The notes: a model not told the origin generated them from the letters alone. Positions 24,042 through 34,017 are shown, numbered from the stretch's first letter. The stretch is DNA of 37,206 nucleotides from CAILHX01 sp036561085 (GCA_036561085.1 DATBPY010000112.1:1-37206), one strand, 5' to 3'. A program made the numbers and translations.

Positions 24042-27000
24042 CTAGGTCGCCAAACTTTCAGCAGGCGATTTTGCGGCACGTGCGAAACGCCGGTTGAACC
24101 AGATATTGAAACGATCGAGATACAGGTACACCACCGGCGTCGTGTATAACGTCAATAATTGGCTGACTATCAAACCTCCGACAATCGAGATGCCCAAGGG
24201 TTGCCGCAATTCATAACCCTCGCCCCAGCCTAATGCTAACGGCAGTGCACCCAATAATGCTGCCATAGTGGTCATGATAATGGGACGGAAGCGTATCTGG
24301 CAGGCTTCATAGATCGCCTCCTCAGGAGTGATATTGCGGCTGCGTTCGGCATCAATGGCAAAGTCGATCATCATGATGGCGTTCTTCTTGACGATACCTA
24401 TCAGCAAGATCACGCCTATCATGGCCATGATGTTGAATTCCTGACCAAAGGCCAGTAATGCCAATAGTGCGCCTATCCCGGCAGAGGGCAGCGTAGAAAG
24501 GATGGTAAGCGGGTGGATATAACTCTCGTATAACATCCCCAAGACGATATAAACCGTCATCAGTGCTGCCAGAATGAGGTAGGGTTGATTCGAGAGAGAA
24601 GCCTGGAATACTTTGGCCGTTCCCTGAAAACCGCCGCGTATCGAGCTGGGGACGCCCAATTTGGCAAAGGTATTATCGATCGCGATCGTCGCCTGCGATA
24701 GTGAAATGCCGGGCTTGAGATTGAATGAAATGGTGGTGGCGGCAAACTGTCCCTGGTGATTCACACCCAACGGGCCGGTGCTGGGTGCAAAATGGCTGAT
24801 CGCCGATAGCGGCACCTGTGTTCCATCGGCAGTCACGATATAGATGTCACGTAGCGATTCCGGGCTCTGCCAGTACTGCGGCGCGACTTCCATGATCACG
24901 TGATATTGATTGAGCGGGGCGTAAATAGTGGACACCTGGCGCTGACCGAAGGCCCCATTCAACACCGAATCTATCATTTTCACGGTAACGCCCAAGCGTG
25001 CCGCTGCATCGCGGTCTATGGTCAGCAGTGTCTGCATGCCTTTATCCTGCTTATCCCCGCTGACGTCGGCAACCATGGGCAGCGCGGTGATCGCTTCGCG
25101 TATGCGCGGCTCCCAGCTTTGCAATTCCTTCAGGTCGTCACCCTGCAGCGTGTACTGGTACTGGGCATTGCCTGCCCTGCCGCCCATGCGGATATCCTGG
25201 TCGGCTTGCAAGTAAAGAGTGGCGCCTGGCTCTTTGTTTATTTTCGGGCGCAGCCTGTTGATCACTTGGTCGGCAGACATTTTGCGCTCGGACTGCGCTT
25301 TAAGAATGACGAATATAAAGCCGCCGTTACGCGCGCCGCCACCGATGAATCCCACCGCATTCTCTACAGCAGGGTCGCGCCGGATGATCGCCATGAAGTC
25401 CTCCAACTTCTTTTGCATGGCCTGGAATGAGATGCTTTGATCAGCCTGTATCATGCCTGAGATACGCCCTGTATCCTGCTGCGGAAAGAATCCCTTGGGA
25501 ACGACGATATAGAGATAGACATTAAGAACAACGGTCGCTAATAACACCAGCATGGTGAGGCGGGTATGGCGCAACACCACATCCAGGGTATTTTTATAGC
25601 CGCGCAGTAGAGCATTAAAGGCGCGTTCGCCCCATGCCGCAATGCGCCCAGGCTTGTCGTCCAGGTGCTTGTTTTTGAGCAGATGTGCGCACATCATCGG
25701 CGTGGCAGTCAGCGATACCACCAACGACACTGCGACCGCCACCGACAAAGTGACGGCGAATTCGCGTAACAGCCTGCCGACGATACCGCCCATCAGTAAC
25801 AAGGGTAGGAATACAGCTACCAGCGAGACACTCATGGATACCACGGTAAACGCTACTTCGCGCGCACCTTTGAGCGATGCTTGCAGCGGCGTGTCGCCGT
25901 TCTCAATATGGCGCGACACATTTTCCAATACCACGATGGCATCGTCCACGACAAAGCCGGTTGCCACGGTGAGCGCCATCAGCGACAGATTATCGAGGCT
26001 ATAGCCGCACATATACATCACGCCGAAGGTACCGACCAGCGACACGGGTACCGCCACGGCGGGAATGATGGATGCGCGCGGGTTACGCAGGAACAGGAAA
26101 ACCACCATGATCACCAGGCCTATGGACAATCCCAGCGAACGTTCCACGTCATGCACCGAGGCGCGAATGGTGGGAGAGCGGTCGCTGACAACGGTGGTAT
26201 CGATCGCTCTGGAGACAGAAGCGCGTAACTGCGGCAATGCTGCACGGATACGATCTATGGTTTCGATGATATTGGCGCCCGGCTGGCGACGAATAAAGAT
26301 CAATACTGCGCGTTTGCCGTTCGCCAAGCCTTCATTACGCACATCTTCTACCGAATCCACTACCTCCGCTACGTCGGTAAGCCGTACCGGCGACCCATCA
26401 TGGTAAGAGACGATGAGCGGCAGGTAATCCTTAGCAGCAGGTGCCTGGTCGTTGGCCGCTACCTGCCATTGCCGGTCACCTTGCTCAAGCAGGCCTTTGG
26501 GGCGGTTGCCGTTGGTCGAGGCGATAGCATTACTGACCGTGGCAAAGGGGATGCCGTATTTGTTCAATGCCGTGGGGTTGAGTTCGACACGTACCGCAGG
26601 TAGCGAGCTGCCGCCTATGCTGACTTGACCCACCCCTTTGATTTGCGACAACTTCTGCGCCATCACGGTCGACGCTGCATCATAAAGATTGCCTTGCGTC
26701 AGGCTGTCCGAAGTCAGGGCAATGATCAAAATAGGCGCGTCGGCAGGGTTCACCTTGTGATAGGTCGGGTTCGTCGGTAAACCCGTAGGTAACAGACTAT
26801 GGGCCGCGTTGATGGCCGCTTCCACATCGCGCGCGGCACCGTTGATATTGCGTTCCAGATCGAACTGCATGGTGATACGCGTCGAACCCAGCGAGCTGGA
26901 GGAAGTCATTTCATTGACGCCGGCGATGCGTCCCAGGGATCGTTCCAACGGTGTTGCAACTGCTGTCGCCATAGTTTCAGGGCTGGCACCCGGCAGGGAT

Positions 27001-27146
27001 GCGTCTATCGAAATCGTGGGAAAGTCCACCTGAGGCAATGCCGATACCGGTAGCAGATTAAAGGCCACAGCGCCCGCCAACGTGATCGCCAGCGTTAATA
27101 GGCTGGTGGCGACCGGACGATTAATGAAGGTGGCGGAAAAATTCAC
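24042..27146 (-). CDS. mdtC: RND multidrug efflux transporter, MdtC-type
   Basis: 1034 aa inner membrane proton-driven pump subunit. The N-terminus (TFINRPVATSLLTLAITLAG, then LPQVDFPTISIDASLPGASPETMA) and TPLERSLGRIAGVNEMTSSSSLGSTRI closely follow E. coli MdtC. Twelve membrane helices with two large periplasmic loops are expected. The proton-relay motif GFVVDDAIVVLENV (two Asp) is in helix 4, and GIVKKNAIMMIDFA with its Lys in helix 10. In E. coli MdtB and MdtC form a B2C heterotrimer exporting bile salts and novobiocin. It begins 10 bases after the mdtB-like stop. Confidence 0.93.
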   Translation of the reverse strand: MNFSATFINRPVATSLLTLAITLAGAVAFNLLPVSALPQVDFPTISIDASLPGASPETMATAVATPLERSLGRIAGVNEMTSSSSLGSTRITMQFDLERNINGAARDVEAAINAAHSLLPTGLPTNPTYHKVNPADAPILIIALTSDSLTQGNLYDAASTVMAQKLSQIKGVGQVSIGGSSLPAVRVELNPTALNKYGIPFATVSNAIASTNGNRPKGLLEQGDRQWQVAANDQAPAAKDYLPLIVSYHDGSPVRLTDVAEVVDSVEDVRNEGLANGKRAVLIFIRRQPGANIIETIDRIRAALPQLRASVSRAIDTTVVSDRSPTIRASVHDVERSLGLSIGLVIMVVFLFLRNPRASIIPAVAVPVSLVGTFGVMYMCGYSLDNLSLMALTVATGFVVDDAIVVLENVSRHIENGDTPLQASLKGAREVAFTVVSMSVSLVAVFLPLLLMGGIVGRLLREFAVTLSVAVAVSLVVSLTATPMMCAHLLKNKHLDDKPGRIAAWGERAFNALLRGYKNTLDVVLRHTRLTMLVLLATVVLNVYLYIVVPKGFFPQQDTGRISGMIQADQSISFQAMQKKLEDFMAIIRRDPAVENAVGFIGGGARNGGFIFVILKAQSERKMSADQVINRLRPKINKEPGATLYLQADQDIRMGGRAGNAQYQYTLQGDDLKELQSWEPRIREAITALPMVADVSGDKQDKGMQTLLTIDRDAAARLGVTVKMIDSVLNGAFGQRQVSTIYAPLNQYHVIMEVAPQYWQSPESLRDIYIVTADGTQVPLSAISHFAPSTGPLGVNHQGQFAATTISFNLKPGISLSQATIAIDNTFAKLGVPSSIRGGFQGTAKVFQASLSNQPYLILAALMTVYIVLGMLYESYIHPLTILSTLPSAGIGALLALLAFGQEFNIMAMIGVILLIGIVKKNAIMMIDFAIDAERSRNITPEEAIYEACQIRFRPIIMTTMAALLGALPLALGWGEGYELRQPLGISIVGGLIVSQLLTLYTTPVVYLYLDRFNIWFNRRFARAAKSPAESLAT

Positions 27147-27156
27147 AAAAGCACTT

Positions 27157-30100
27157 TCAATTGATCGCTTTGACTTTAGCCGTGACGCGCTTGGCGATGT
27201 CGTCGAACAGCAAATAGATCACAGGGGTAGTGAATAGGGTCAATGCCTGGCTTACGATCAGACCTCCTACCATCGTTAATCCCAACGGGTGACGCAATTC
27301 CGAACCCACTCCGGTACCCAGCATCAGCGGCAGTGCACCCAACAGCGCTGCCATGGTGGTCATCAGGATGGGGCGTAAACGCAGCATGCATGCCTCGTAG
27401 ATCGCCTCGCGCGGAGGCTTGCCTTCGTCGCGTTGTGCCTCAAGCGCGAAGTCGATCATCATGATGGCGTTCTTTTTTACGATACCGATCAGCAGGATGA
27501 TGCCGATGATGCCGACGATGCCCAGGTCGTTACCCGACAGCATAAGCGCCAGTAATGCGCCCACCCCGGCCGATGGCAGGGTAGAAAGAATGGTGATCGG
27601 GTGCACGTAGCTTTCGTACAGCACGCCCAGCACGATATACATGGTCACCACCGCTGCCAGGATCAATAGCAGTTGATTGCTCAACGAAGCTTGGAATGCA
27701 GTGGCGGCTCCTTGGAATACCAGGCGCGTGCTTTGCGGTAGCGCGACATCCTGTTGTGCTTTCTGTATGGCTTTCACCGCATCGCTGAGCGAAGCTCCCG
27801 AGCCGAGGTTGAACGAGATATTCGCTGCGGGGAATTGCCCCAGGTGATTAATGAGCAAAGGTGTTTCGCGCTCACTGATCTTGGCCACCGTGTTCAGCGG
27901 TACCTGGCCGCCAGGGGTGCCGTCGCTATTGGTAGCCGTGACATAGATGCCGTTCAGCGCATCCAACCCCTTGCTGAATTCGGGTGCAACTTCCAGTACC
28001 ACGCGGTACTGGTTGGACTGGGTAAAGATATTGGAGATCAGGCGTTGACCGAATGCGTTATACAGCGCATTGTCGATCGCTGCCGTGGTGATGCCTAAGC
28101 GCCCTGCGGTATCGCGGTCTATTTCCAGATACGCTTGTAAGCCGTTATCCTGGATATCGCTGGCCGCATCCTTCAGAGCGGGCGATTGCCGCAAGCTTTT
28201 AAGTAAAGCATCCACGCCTTTCGCCAGTATCTTGGGATCGGCGTCCTCCAGGATGAACTGGTACTGGTTACGGCTGACATGGTCTTCAATAGTCAGATCC
28301 TGTACCGGTTGCATGTAAAGAGTGATACCGCTGATGTTGGCGACGTCGTCCTGCAAATGCTTCATCACCGCTTGTATATTACCGGAGCGTTTTGCCTGGG
28401 GTTTAAGATTGATCAGCAAGCGTCCGCTGTTGAGTGTAGTGTTGGTGCCGTCCACGCCGATGAACGAGGACAGGCTTTCCACTGCTGGGTCCTTGAGTAT
28501 CACGTCCACCAGCGCTTGTTGGCGCTCGGCCATGGATGCGAAAGAGATCGACTGCGGAGCTTCGGTGATGCCCTGGATCACGCCGGTATCCTGGATCGGG
28601 AAGAAGCCTTTGGGAATCATTACATACAAAGCGATGGTCAACAGCAAGGTGCCGAACGCTACTAACAGCGTCACCCATTGATGGTCGAGCACGATAGTCA
28701 GTAATTTTCCGTAAAACTTTATCAGACCGTCGATGAAGTTGCCTGCTGCGCGGTAAAACCAGGTTTGTTCCGAATCCGGTTTGTGGCGTAATAATTTCGC
28801 GCACATCATAGGCGTTAGCGTCAGCGAGACTACCGCTGAGATCATGATGGCGACCGCCAGCGTGATAGCAAACTCCCTGAATAATCGGCCTACCACATCT
28901 CCCATGAATAGTAGCGGTATCAGCACCGCGATCAAGGATACCGTCAGCGAGATGATGGTGAACCCGATCTGTTTGGACCCTTTGAGCGCGGCATCCAGCG
29001 GAGAGTCGCCCTGTTCAATGTAGCGCGAGATGTTCTCGATCATCACCACTGCGTCATCCACCACAAAGCCGGTGGCGATGGTCAATGCCATCAGCGTCAG
29101 GTTGTTGATGCTGAAATCCATCAGATACATCACGCCGAAAGTACCTACCAAAGACAACGGCACGGCAAAACTGGGGATGATAGTCGCCGGGATGTTGCGC
29201 AGGAACAGGAAGATCACCATTACGACCAGCGCTACCGACAGCAGTAATTCGAATTCCACGTCTTTAACAGAAGCCCGGATGGTGGTGGTGCGGTCTGTGA
29301 GCAGAGTGACATCGACTGCACCGGGAATGGAGACTTGTAATTGCGGTAACAGTGCCTTGATGCTGTTCGCCACTTCGATCACGTTGGCACCGGGCTGGCG
29401 TTGAATATTCAGGATAACGGCAGGTTCACGGTTGGCCCACGCTGCCAAGCGCACATTTTCGGCTGCCGAAATCACGGTGGCCACGTCACTTAGACGGATG
29501 GGCGCGCCATTACGGTAGGCCACTACGAGTTGCTGATACTCCTGAGGCGATCTCACCTGGTCATTGGCATCGATGGTGGAGGCGCGCGACGGACCATCGA
29601 AACTGCCTTTGGCTTCCGTTAGATTGGCATTGGTGATCGAGGTGCGCAGATCATCCAGTGTAAGGCTGTAAGCGGCCAGTGCTTTAGGGTTGGCCTGTAT
29701 GCGCACCGCCGGGCGTTGGCCGCCGCTGATGGTCACTAAACCCACCCCGGATAATTGCGAGATCTTTTGAGCCAGCCGGGTATCGGCCAAGTCTTCCACA
29801 GTCGTCAACGGCAGTGTTTTGGAAGAAAGCGCCACCGTGAGAATCGGAGTGTCTGCCGGGTTGACCTTGCTATAGATGGGCGGGGTAGGCAGGTCCGTGG
29901 GTAGGAAATTGTTGCCCGCATTGATGGCAGCCTGCACTTGTTGTTCGGCAACATCCAAGCTCAATGACAGATTGAATTGCAGGGTGATGACAGATGCGCC
30001 GCCCGAGCTGGTGGACGACATCTGGTTCAGTCCCGGCATCTGCCCGAACTGCCTTTCCAGTGGTGCAGTGATCGTGGAGGTGATCACATCCGGGCTGGCA

Positions 30101-30258
30101 CCCGGATAAAGCGTGACTACCTGGATGGTCGGATAATCGACTTCAGGCAATGCCGATAGCGGCAACATGCGAAAAGCCAGCAAGCCGGAGAGCAGGATAG
30201 CCAGCATCAGGAGCGAAGTCGCTACCGGACGTAGAATAAAAAGGCGGGATGGGTTCAT
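27157..30258 (-). CDS. mdtB: RND multidrug efflux transporter, MdtB-type
   Basis: 1033 aa from ATG 30258 (MNPSRLFILRPVATSLLM); the frame continues upstream to 30351 but that would overlap the mdtA-like 3' end. LPEVDYPTIQVVTLYPGASPDV and TAPLERQFGQMPGLNQMSSTSSGGASV are MdtB hallmarks. The proton relay is GFVVDDAVVMIENI plus GIVKKNAIMMIDFALEAQRDEG. It differs enough from the following MdtC-type gene that a recent tandem duplication is unlikely; both fit the ancient heteromeric pair. It starts 7 bases after the adaptor stop. Confidence 0.93.
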   Translation of the reverse strand: MNPSRLFILRPVATSLLMLAILLSGLLAFRMLPLSALPEVDYPTIQVVTLYPGASPDVITSTITAPLERQFGQMPGLNQMSSTSSGGASVITLQFNLSLSLDVAEQQVQAAINAGNNFLPTDLPTPPIYSKVNPADTPILTVALSSKTLPLTTVEDLADTRLAQKISQLSGVGLVTISGGQRPAVRIQANPKALAAYSLTLDDLRTSITNANLTEAKGSFDGPSRASTIDANDQVRSPQEYQQLVVAYRNGAPIRLSDVATVISAAENVRLAAWANREPAVILNIQRQPGANVIEVANSIKALLPQLQVSIPGAVDVTLLTDRTTTIRASVKDVEFELLLSVALVVMVIFLFLRNIPATIIPSFAVPLSLVGTFGVMYLMDFSINNLTLMALTIATGFVVDDAVVMIENISRYIEQGDSPLDAALKGSKQIGFTIISLTVSLIAVLIPLLFMGDVVGRLFREFAITLAVAIMISAVVSLTLTPMMCAKLLRHKPDSEQTWFYRAAGNFIDGLIKFYGKLLTIVLDHQWVTLLVAFGTLLLTIALYVMIPKGFFPIQDTGVIQGITEAPQSISFASMAERQQALVDVILKDPAVESLSSFIGVDGTNTTLNSGRLLINLKPQAKRSGNIQAVMKHLQDDVANISGITLYMQPVQDLTIEDHVSRNQYQFILEDADPKILAKGVDALLKSLRQSPALKDAASDIQDNGLQAYLEIDRDTAGRLGITTAAIDNALYNAFGQRLISNIFTQSNQYRVVLEVAPEFSKGLDALNGIYVTATNSDGTPGGQVPLNTVAKISERETPLLINHLGQFPAANISFNLGSGASLSDAVKAIQKAQQDVALPQSTRLVFQGAATAFQASLSNQLLLILAAVVTMYIVLGVLYESYVHPITILSTLPSAGVGALLALMLSGNDLGIVGIIGIILLIGIVKKNAIMMIDFALEAQRDEGKPPREAIYEACMLRLRPILMTTMAALLGALPLMLGTGVGSELRHPLGLTMVGGLIVSQALTLFTTPVIYLLFDDIAKRVTAKVKAIN

Positions 30259-30265
30259 GGCAAGC

Positions 30266-31543
30266 TCATTCCGCGCTCTGTTTGTGTTGCCAGCCCTCCT
30301 TGGAATGGCCTCGTTTTTTCGCGTTATCCGGCGTATCTTTTTGGGCGGCATCCGGCGTGGTCACTTTGACCTTGGCCCCGTCGCGCAATTTATCCGCGCC
30401 GTCTATGACCAATGTTTCGCCTGGATTAAGCCCTTTTTTGATCGACACGGATTCGCCCTCCACATCACCCGCAATGACCTGTTTTAAAGTAACTGATTGG
30501 TCCGGATTGACGGTGTAGACATAATCTCCGTTCTTGCCGCGTTGCAATGCGGATTGCGGAATCACTGTCGCATCCTTGTCTATATCCACCAGCAATTTGA
30601 TATTGACGAATTGGTTAGGGAACAAAGTCTCGTTCTCGTTCTTGAAGACCGCTCGTAACTTGATGCTACCGGTGGTGGTATCGATCTGGTTATCGGTGGT
30701 GAGCAGGCTGCCGCTCGCCAGCTTGATCTTCTGGGCGCGGTCGTAAGCGTCGACGGCGACCGTATCTACAGCCTTTGCCCGTTGCACTACCGCTGGCAGA
30801 TCGTCTTCAGGGATGTTGAATAGCACAGTGATAGGTTGTAACTGGGTGATGGTGACGATACCTGTGGTATCCGCACTATGGATCAAGTTGCCGGGGTCGA
30901 CCTGACGCAAGCCCACGCGCCCGCTTATGGGGGCAGTGATGCGGCAATACGATAGTTGCAGCTTGGCACTATCTACAGTCGCTTGGTCTACCGCTATGGC
31001 ACCCCGGTACTGGTTGACGAGCGACTGCTGAGTATCGGCTTGCTGCTTGGAAATGGAGTCCTGCGCGAGCAGGGTTTTGTAGCGGTCCGCATCTATCAGG
31101 GCATTATCCAGCAAGGCTTTGTCTTTGGTCAGTTGCCCTTCCGCCTGCCCTAATTGCACTTCAAAAGGACGTGGATCGATCTGTGCCAGCAATTCTCCGG
31201 ATTTGACCAATTGCCCTTCGCGGAAATAAACATTCAATAATTGTCCATCGACTCGCGCTCTGACGGTAATGGTATTGCGCGGGGTCACCGTGCCTAACGC
31301 GTCCAGATAGACATTGACATCGCGTTGTTCTGCTTTTGCCACCAATACCGGCATAGGCCTGGAAGCCAAGTCGGATTTAGCACGAGCTTTGTTCTGGTCG
31401 CTCGCCTGTCTATGGGTAACAACTATCCATGCGATGCCCGCAATGACCAGAATGGCTAATATCCATTTGACTATAGAGGCATATGATTTTTTTTCAGGCT
31501 TGGTAGTGAGTGCGGATGGACGTTGTTCTTGTTGCAATGCCAT
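30266..31543 (-). CDS. mdtA: RND efflux periplasmic adaptor, MdtA-type
   Basis: 425 aa membrane fusion protein linking the RND pump to the outer membrane channel. A single N-terminal membrane anchor covers about residues 24-43 (IVKWILAILVIAGIAWIVV) with no lipobox, as in MdtA. Then come a lipoyl/barrel-sandwich half (VRARVDGQLLNVYFREGQLVKSGELLAQIDP), a helical hairpin (about 125-185), the second lipoyl half (ITAPISGRVGLRQVDPGNLI) and a beta-barrel. The last 30 residues are polar and charged, as in E. coli MdtA. First gene of the mdtA-B-C-outer-membrane-factor operon. No baeSR-like regulator is in the window. Confidence 0.94.
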   Translation of the reverse strand: MALQQEQRPSALTTKPEKKSYASIVKWILAILVIAGIAWIVVTHRQASDQNKARAKSDLASRPMPVLVAKAEQRDVNVYLDALGTVTPRNTITVRARVDGQLLNVYFREGQLVKSGELLAQIDPRPFEVQLGQAEGQLTKDKALLDNALIDADRYKTLLAQDSISKQQADTQQSLVNQYRGAIAVDQATVDSAKLQLSYCRITAPISGRVGLRQVDPGNLIHSADTTGIVTITQLQPITVLFNIPEDDLPAVVQRAKAVDTVAVDAYDRAQKIKLASGSLLTTDNQIDTTTGSIKLRAVFKNENETLFPNQFVNIKLLVDIDKDATVIPQSALQRGKNGDYVYTVNPDQSVTLKQVIAGDVEGESVSIKKGLNPGETLVIDGADKLRDGAKVKVTTPDAAQKDTPDNAKKRGHSKEGWQHKQSAE

Positions 31544-31739
31544 AAAAAACTTCCCTAAAATTTTTAAATTTATTCATCAAGAATAAGATGATACGTTTAT
31601 ATATCACGCGATTGTATATTTAATATTTCGAATTTTATGTCTGTTGTAACGTTATATTTCAGAGGTGTCGGAACTGCTTAATTCGTCAGGGAATTTGACA
31701 GGAATCAATCGAGTGGTTCCCTTGAGTGTTATTTGGGGC
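31544..31739. other. AT-rich leader upstream of the mdt operon
   Basis: About 196 bases without a gene between the hsp20 terminator and mdtA. The minus-strand sequence is AT-rich and must hold the mdt promoter, but several AT hexamers compete and I could not choose -35/-10 boxes. The bases just before the mdtA ATG give TAGGGAAG as the ribosome binding site. Confidence 0.5.
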
Positions 31740-31769
31740 AAAAAAAAGCGGCCCGGGGAAGAGGCCGCT
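31740..31769 (-). terminator. Rho-independent terminator after hsp20
   Basis: Read on the minus strand: AGCGGCC, a 9-base loop, GGCCGCT, then a run of eight T. The 7-bp stem is GC-rich and begins 33 bases past the hsp20 stop, so it separates heat-shock transcription from the mdt operon. Confidence 0.9.
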
Positions 31770-31802
31770 GAGGGAGGAGACTACAAAATGCCAAACAAAA
31801 AC

Positions 31803-32234
31803 CTAGTTGATAGTGAGACGCTTACTTGCAGTCGCAGCTTTTTTCGGAAGCACCAGTTCCAGCACTCCGTTATCATATTTCGCTTGCGACGCAGCTTCAT
31901 CGATCTCGCTGGAAACTGTGAAGCTACGTGAGACTTTGCCGTAGTAGCGTTCTGAACGTAGCGCAGATTCGCCTTCTTTCACTTCATTTTCCTGCTTTAC
32001 TTCCGCACTGATGGAAACCTGATTGCCATCAATGGTGACCTGAATGTCTTCTTTAGCCACACCAGGGATCTCGGCATGAACGGTATAGTTGGTGTCGTCT
32101 TCCTTCACGTCCATCCGCAGTTGAACGTCAGTAGCGCCGTCGATGCGTACCGGACGGAAAAAGCCTTTGAAAACGTCTCCGAATGGGTCGAGACGGCGGG
32201 TTTGATAAATGTCGTAACGAGATACGTTAGCCAT
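31803..32234 (-). CDS. Small heat shock protein, Hsp20/alpha-crystallin family
   Basis: 143 aa ATP-independent holdase that binds unfolding proteins and hands them to DnaK/ClpB. ATG 32234 (MANVSRYDIYQ) is preferred because AAGGA lies at the right distance; an in-frame ATG at 32249 would add five residues. The alpha-crystallin domain runs from about 45 to 140: DVKEDDTNYTVHAEIPGVAKEDIQVTIDGNQVSISAEV, then ERYYGKVSRSFTVSSEID and NGVLELVLPKK, the latter carrying the A-x-x-x-n-G-v-L motif that ends the fold. The upstream sigma-32-like promoter and downstream terminator make it a single-gene unit. Confidence 0.94.
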   Translation of the reverse strand: MANVSRYDIYQTRRLDPFGDVFKGFFRPVRIDGATDVQLRMDVKEDDTNYTVHAEIPGVAKEDIQVTIDGNQVSISAEVKQENEVKEGESALRSERYYGKVSRSFTVSSEIDEAASQAKYDNGVLELVLPKKAATASKRLTIN

Positions 32235-32286
32235 TGCATGTCCTTTCATAACTAGTTGATCAAAGTGCCTTGCGGCCTTGATAACA

Positions 32287-32314
32287 AGATAAGGATGCTT
32301 ACGCGGAATTCAAG
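32287..32314 (-). promoter_or_regulatory. Sigma-32-like heat-shock promoter for hsp20
   Basis: On the minus strand: CTTGAAT (32314-32308), a 13-base spacer, then CCTTATCT (32294-32287). This fits the heat-shock consensus CTTGAAA-N13/14-CCCCATNT at the key positions and lies about 50 bases before the hsp20 ATG. The match is by eye. Confidence 0.65.
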
Positions 32315-32337
32315 AGGAGGGGAAGCGTTGCCCGGGA

Positions 32338-34008
32338 TTACTTAAGATTAGTCTGGTTTGTAGCGAGTTTTTGCTGGGCGCTTAGCAAGTTGTTGGACAT
32401 GGAAACAGCATTCTTTTTATCACTGAGCAAACGGTAACTTTGGTTGAGTTGGGTATTGAGTTCGGGCGACGCAGAGGTGGATCTGATTAATTGATTGAAG
32501 GTCGCAGAGAGGCCGCCTACCCCCAGAATGTCGCAGGCTTGAGCGAGTGCATGATCGAATTCTGCGGAAAGCGCATCGCCTCTGCTGGAATAACGTATCT
32601 CGCCGCTAAGATTGATCTCGACCGAGATCGCAGCTGCCAGCATGAATATCTCTGCTTCGGATGTGAGTAATCCAGGTACCGGCTTGGGCAGAAATTCAGT
32701 GAAATTACCATTTTTCAAGGTATAGCTGCGCACGCGTTTCTCGAGAGCGCTGCCGGTGCCCCCGAGCATTGTGCTGACTACATCGACTGCAGCATTTACC
32801 CCATGAGGATGGGACGGCCCGTGGCTGTAAACAGTATGCAGTAATCCGGTCAACACCATATCCAGTTTAAAGCCGTAGCGTATCAATACGCTGGCGACAC
32901 CGACCAGATGGTTGATGAAGGGCCGTCCGCATGGGCGATAGCCGCCGTCGCTCAGGGATTGTGCAAGGCGGTAGCCATTACTTAAAGTCGCCAGTTCCTG
33001 CGCACTATATCTTTGCTCCGCTGCCATATCGAGTATATCGGAACGTGTCTGCCGGAGTTCTTCGCGCCGCATAGGTGTTCCCAAGTGCGGATTATGTTGT
33101 ACAGAGGCGCGGATGGGGTCAATGTCTTCGATGATTTCATGATCGATGAAATTACGTACATTATCAAAAGCGAGAGGATGATTAAGTACTGCCCATTTGT
33201 CGCAAAAATTCTGGATGCTTGTGTCTACATTGGTTTTGTTCCATCTCCAACGGAACACGGAAAGATCTTCCAGCCGGTAGGGCGCATAGTGCATAAAGAA
33301 GACTTGTGATGCAGGCTCGATATAAATCGACCAGCCATGCTTTTTAAAATCCAAAGCGACATCTACATGTTCGTGCGCATTAAGGATCCGTTCATCGAAA
33401 CCTCCCATTGCTTTGAGCGGTGCAGTTCTGACGAGCACGCAATGAGATTCCACGTTATCGCATTGAATGCGTTCCAATTGAGCAGCCACATTTTCATAAG
33501 GCACATTCTCGCAGAGGTGTGACTGGGTGAGAATGTCGCCTTTGGCGGTAGACTGCGTTGTCAGGAAGGCGCCAGCCATATGAACAAGAGGCGGCTTGTC
33601 GGCTTGCCCCCACAAATACAATGGCCCAACCAGTCCTGCGTTGGTTTCATCGGCGCAGGCGATCAGAGGTTCCAACCAGCCGGGGCTGACCATTACGTCG
33701 TTCTCGATCAAAACGATATACTCGGTGTCTATGGAATCGAGAACTAAGTTGCGTAATGCCTGCGGCCAGATCGGTCGGTCGTGGCGGACTAGCTCCAGCT
33801 TCCATTCCTGGGCGCGGCTTTCAAGTTTCTGCCATAACCAGTCGGGTGTTTGACCGTCGGTATAGATGAGCCGGTAAGGTTGCGGCGTATTCTGCACTAT
33901 GCCTGCCAACGTGACTTCGGTCAGTGCATGACGTTCGCGTGCGTTCATGACAATGGTGACGCGAGGCGCATTTTTAGCAACTTCACTCGCTTTGGCAAGT
34001 TCGCCCAT
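32338..34008 (-). CDS. GT2 glycosyltransferase fused to an HD-like (DUF6817-like) domain
   Basis: 556 aa, two-part protein. Residues about 15-250 are a GT-A/GT2 fold: VTIVMNARERHALTEVTLAGI, the metal-binding IENDVMVSPGW (102-111), GGFDERILNAHEHVDVALDFKKHGW near 203. Residues about 345-500 are all-helical, with RPFINHLVGVASVL (362-375) and LTGLLHTVYSHG (386-397). This resembles the DUF6817 domain, related in outline to HD-domain folds but lacking the HD pair (H391 is followed by Thr). No signal or membrane segment. The ribosome binding site TAGGA overlaps the argA stop, 9 bases between genes, so translation is probably coupled. Substrate unknown. Confidence 0.82.
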   Translation of the reverse strand: MGELAKASEVAKNAPRVTIVMNARERHALTEVTLAGIVQNTPQPYRLIYTDGQTPDWLWQKLESRAQEWKLELVRHDRPIWPQALRNLVLDSIDTEYIVLIENDVMVSPGWLEPLIACADETNAGLVGPLYLWGQADKPPLVHMAGAFLTTQSTAKGDILTQSHLCENVPYENVAAQLERIQCDNVESHCVLVRTAPLKAMGGFDERILNAHEHVDVALDFKKHGWSIYIEPASQVFFMHYAPYRLEDLSVFRWRWNKTNVDTSIQNFCDKWAVLNHPLAFDNVRNFIDHEIIEDIDPIRASVQHNPHLGTPMRREELRQTRSDILDMAAEQRYSAQELATLSNGYRLAQSLSDGGYRPCGRPFINHLVGVASVLIRYGFKLDMVLTGLLHTVYSHGPSHPHGVNAAVDVVSTMLGGTGSALEKRVRSYTLKNGNFTEFLPKPVPGLLTSEAEIFMLAAAISVEINLSGEIRYSSRGDALSAEFDHALAQACDILGVGGLSATFNQLIRSTSASPELNTQLNQSYRLLSDKKNAVSMSNNLLSAQQKLATNQTNLK

Positions 34009-34017
34009 TAAGATATC

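Noticed and set aside
24042..30258. Recent tandem duplication of the two RND pump genes
   Set aside because: They differ throughout and each matches a different member of the ancient MdtB/MdtC pair.
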